From NCBI RefSeq assembly GCF_000189635.1, contig NW_002475974.1, forward strand, positions 62,001 to 126,000: DNA of 64,000 nucleotides. The letters run 5' to 3'. The notes under the pieces are model-generated. The model did no database searches and was not told the DNA's origin. It was given only the letters and a program-made list of their open reading frames with translations. Source of the DNA: Tetrahymena thermophila SB210 (taxonomy: Eukaryota; Ciliophora; Oligohymenophorea; Hymenostomatida; Tetrahymenidae). A program made the position numbers and the translations under genes. Positions 62,826 through 64,000 of the stretch are shown here, one piece after another (the first letter of the stretch is position 1; each line of letters opens with the position of its first letter).

Positions 62826-64000
62826 TCATATGAGATCACATTCTTCAATATAGGAAGAAAAAAGTGGTATATCGACATCATCAGCTTTTATTAATCCTTA
62901 AAACATAATTAAAATAAAATCTAACAGATTTATATATTACCAAATAGGAAGGGTGCTTAGAAAATATAAGCTTCTTAAGAAGGCTATTTAATTTGAAGTG
63001 AAGCTTGTATTGGTTAAATATAGGAAGTAGAGACTAATATCTTTGAAATTATCTATTTAAAAAAAAATGTTTTTATTAATCAATATTTTATTAATTATTT
63101 TCTACTTATGGTGCAGTGTCAGACTCTTCTTAAACATCTACTGAGTAATTGTGAAAATCTAATGATTTTTTAAAGGTTGGTATCCATAATTCATCATTTT
63201 TAACTTAATCCTTATTAGAGCTATTAATAATTTCATTCACAAATTTACAAAGTTTCCCTTATTTTATTTATTCAACATCTTATCCTTTAAGGTTTATAAT
63301 AAAGGCAACTATAGATTTATCATCTGTTGGAATTAAGTAAATAGGTGATGAAATTAGAGGAGAAGTTGCCATAATATAATATTGCTTATTCTATTCATCC
63401 TATTTAATGAAATAAATTATTTAGCTAGCAATTTAAATAAAACAAATTTTACAATTTTTATTCTAATATATGAGTGATTGTAGTTTTCAAGCTAGAATGT
63501 ATGAAAATTTAACCATCTATAACATAGCTTGCTAAAACAAATATCACTAAGCGTATTTTATTGTAATAAGCCTATAGCATTACTTGATTCGCTTTGGTCA
63601 AAAATTTAATCATAAACTTCTCTAATCCTATCATTTAATTTTATTTTTTCTTCTTTGGTCCCAGGAGGCACAAATTATTGCTATTTCTATTTGATTATTT
63701 TTATTTTTGAGCTTTATGGCATTAATCAATAAACTATATTACCTTTTTTGGAGAGCTTTATAAAACGGCTTTTAGAATCTCAGATGAACATTTAGATTTT
63801 TATAGTAGTCCAAGGATAAGGAGAGATTAATCATAAGATTGAAACTCTAGATTTGGAAATTCTTATGAGCTTTTATCTTGAAGTATAGAGAGTTGCTTAT
63901 AGCTAATTGGCTCTTAATTTTAAAGTTTTATAGATCCTTTCTAAATAGTCTGTGGTCTATTTAATCCAAAGATTGTACTTTTTAATCCTGTATCTTTTTC
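62642..64000 (-). CDS. 3' part of an unrecognised gene, runs off the right edge
   Basis: The frame enters at 64000 and continues through introns 63742-63681, 63443-63400 and 63105-63053, all phase 0, giving exons of 86, 79, 98 and up to 137 codons. It begins EKDTGLKSTIFGLNRPQ, with Ser/Gln-rich linker sequence. From the second exon it becomes ordered: KEEKIKLNDRIREVYDQIFD, QYYIMATSPLISSPIYLIP, DELWIPTFKKSLDFHNYS, then SLQIKQPSQEAYIFQAPFLF and MMSIYHFFLPILKNV. I cannot name the domain. The in-frame TGA is at 62644-62642, inside the duplicated repeat, so the true end may be nearer 62,800 through a missed intron. The 5' end lies outside the window. Confidence 0.6.

Noticed and set aside
62830..63151. 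Plus-strand ORF with a C-terminal hydrophobic stretch (MFLLINILLIIFYLWC)
   Set aside because: It is the reverse complement of minus-strand exons; the hydrophobic run mirrors an A/T-rich intron.
1..64000. Many genes apparently broken by stop codons, as if pseudogenes
   Set aside because: The breaks are TAA or TAG, read as Gln in this nuclear code. Only TGA ends the frames, and conserved motifs continue across them.

Overview
The window looks like macronuclear DNA of a ciliate, most likely Tetrahymena or a close relative. It is very AT-rich. Nearly every coding region reads through TAA and TAG (as Gln) and ends only at TGA, and the genes are cut by short AT-rich GT-AG introns, mostly 45-100 nt and some up to about 270 nt. 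Protein content agrees: an axonemal dynein heavy chain, an SF-assemblin, and Cys-rich ciliate surface proteins. Naive ORF calling with the standard code splits each gene into pieces, so the gene models below were built by hand with TGA as the only stop. No rRNA, tRNA, CRISPR array or intact transposon was recognised.

Layout. 0-5 kb: a PP2C phosphatase (+, 5' end probably outside the window), a small two-helix membrane protein (-) and a Rho GDP-dissociation inhibitor (-). 5.9-20.2 kb: a complete 17-exon axonemal dynein heavy chain (+, about 4,383 aa). 20.8-27.8 kb: a Leu-rich candidate gene or relic, then two unrecognised alpha-helical genes (+). 27.8-29.4 kb: a gene-poor stretch with two inverted repeats and a coding-like fragment. 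29.4-36.1 kb: a giant secretory-pathway membrane protein with CxxC repeats and several C-terminal helices (+). 36.6-47.1 kb: four minus-strand genes, namely a PMCA-type Ca2+ ATPase, a choline/ethanolamine phosphotransferase, a serine-racemase-like PLP enzyme, and a coiled-coil plus C2-like protein that may be CFAP97-related. 48.3-62.1 kb: five plus-strand genes, namely a PTEN/auxilin-type phosphatase-C2 protein, a D-Ala-D-Ala carboxypeptidase-like (S11) protein with a long disordered N-terminus, an SF-assemblin, a D-serine dehydratase/D-threonine aldolase-like enzyme, and a coiled-coil protein. 62.6-64 kb: the 3' part of an unrecognised minus-strand gene, next to a 180-bp direct duplication.

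How they may work together. Several genes serve cilia, the cortex and signalling (dynein, SF-assemblin, possible CFAP97-like protein, PMCA, RhoGDI, PP2C, PTEN/auxilin-like). Most of this is ordinary ciliate housekeeping, and neighbouring ciliate genes are seldom functionally linked. The most unusual feature is three proteins whose families act on D-amino acids within about 15 kb: serine-racemase-like (44-45 kb), S11 D-Ala-D-Ala carboxypeptidase-like (51-54 kb) and D-serine dehydratase/D-threonine aldolase-like (58-59 kb). All three keep their key catalytic motifs. Whether this is chance or a D-amino-acid handling locus cannot be settled from sequence alone. I see no clear defence system, mobile island or other wholly new system.
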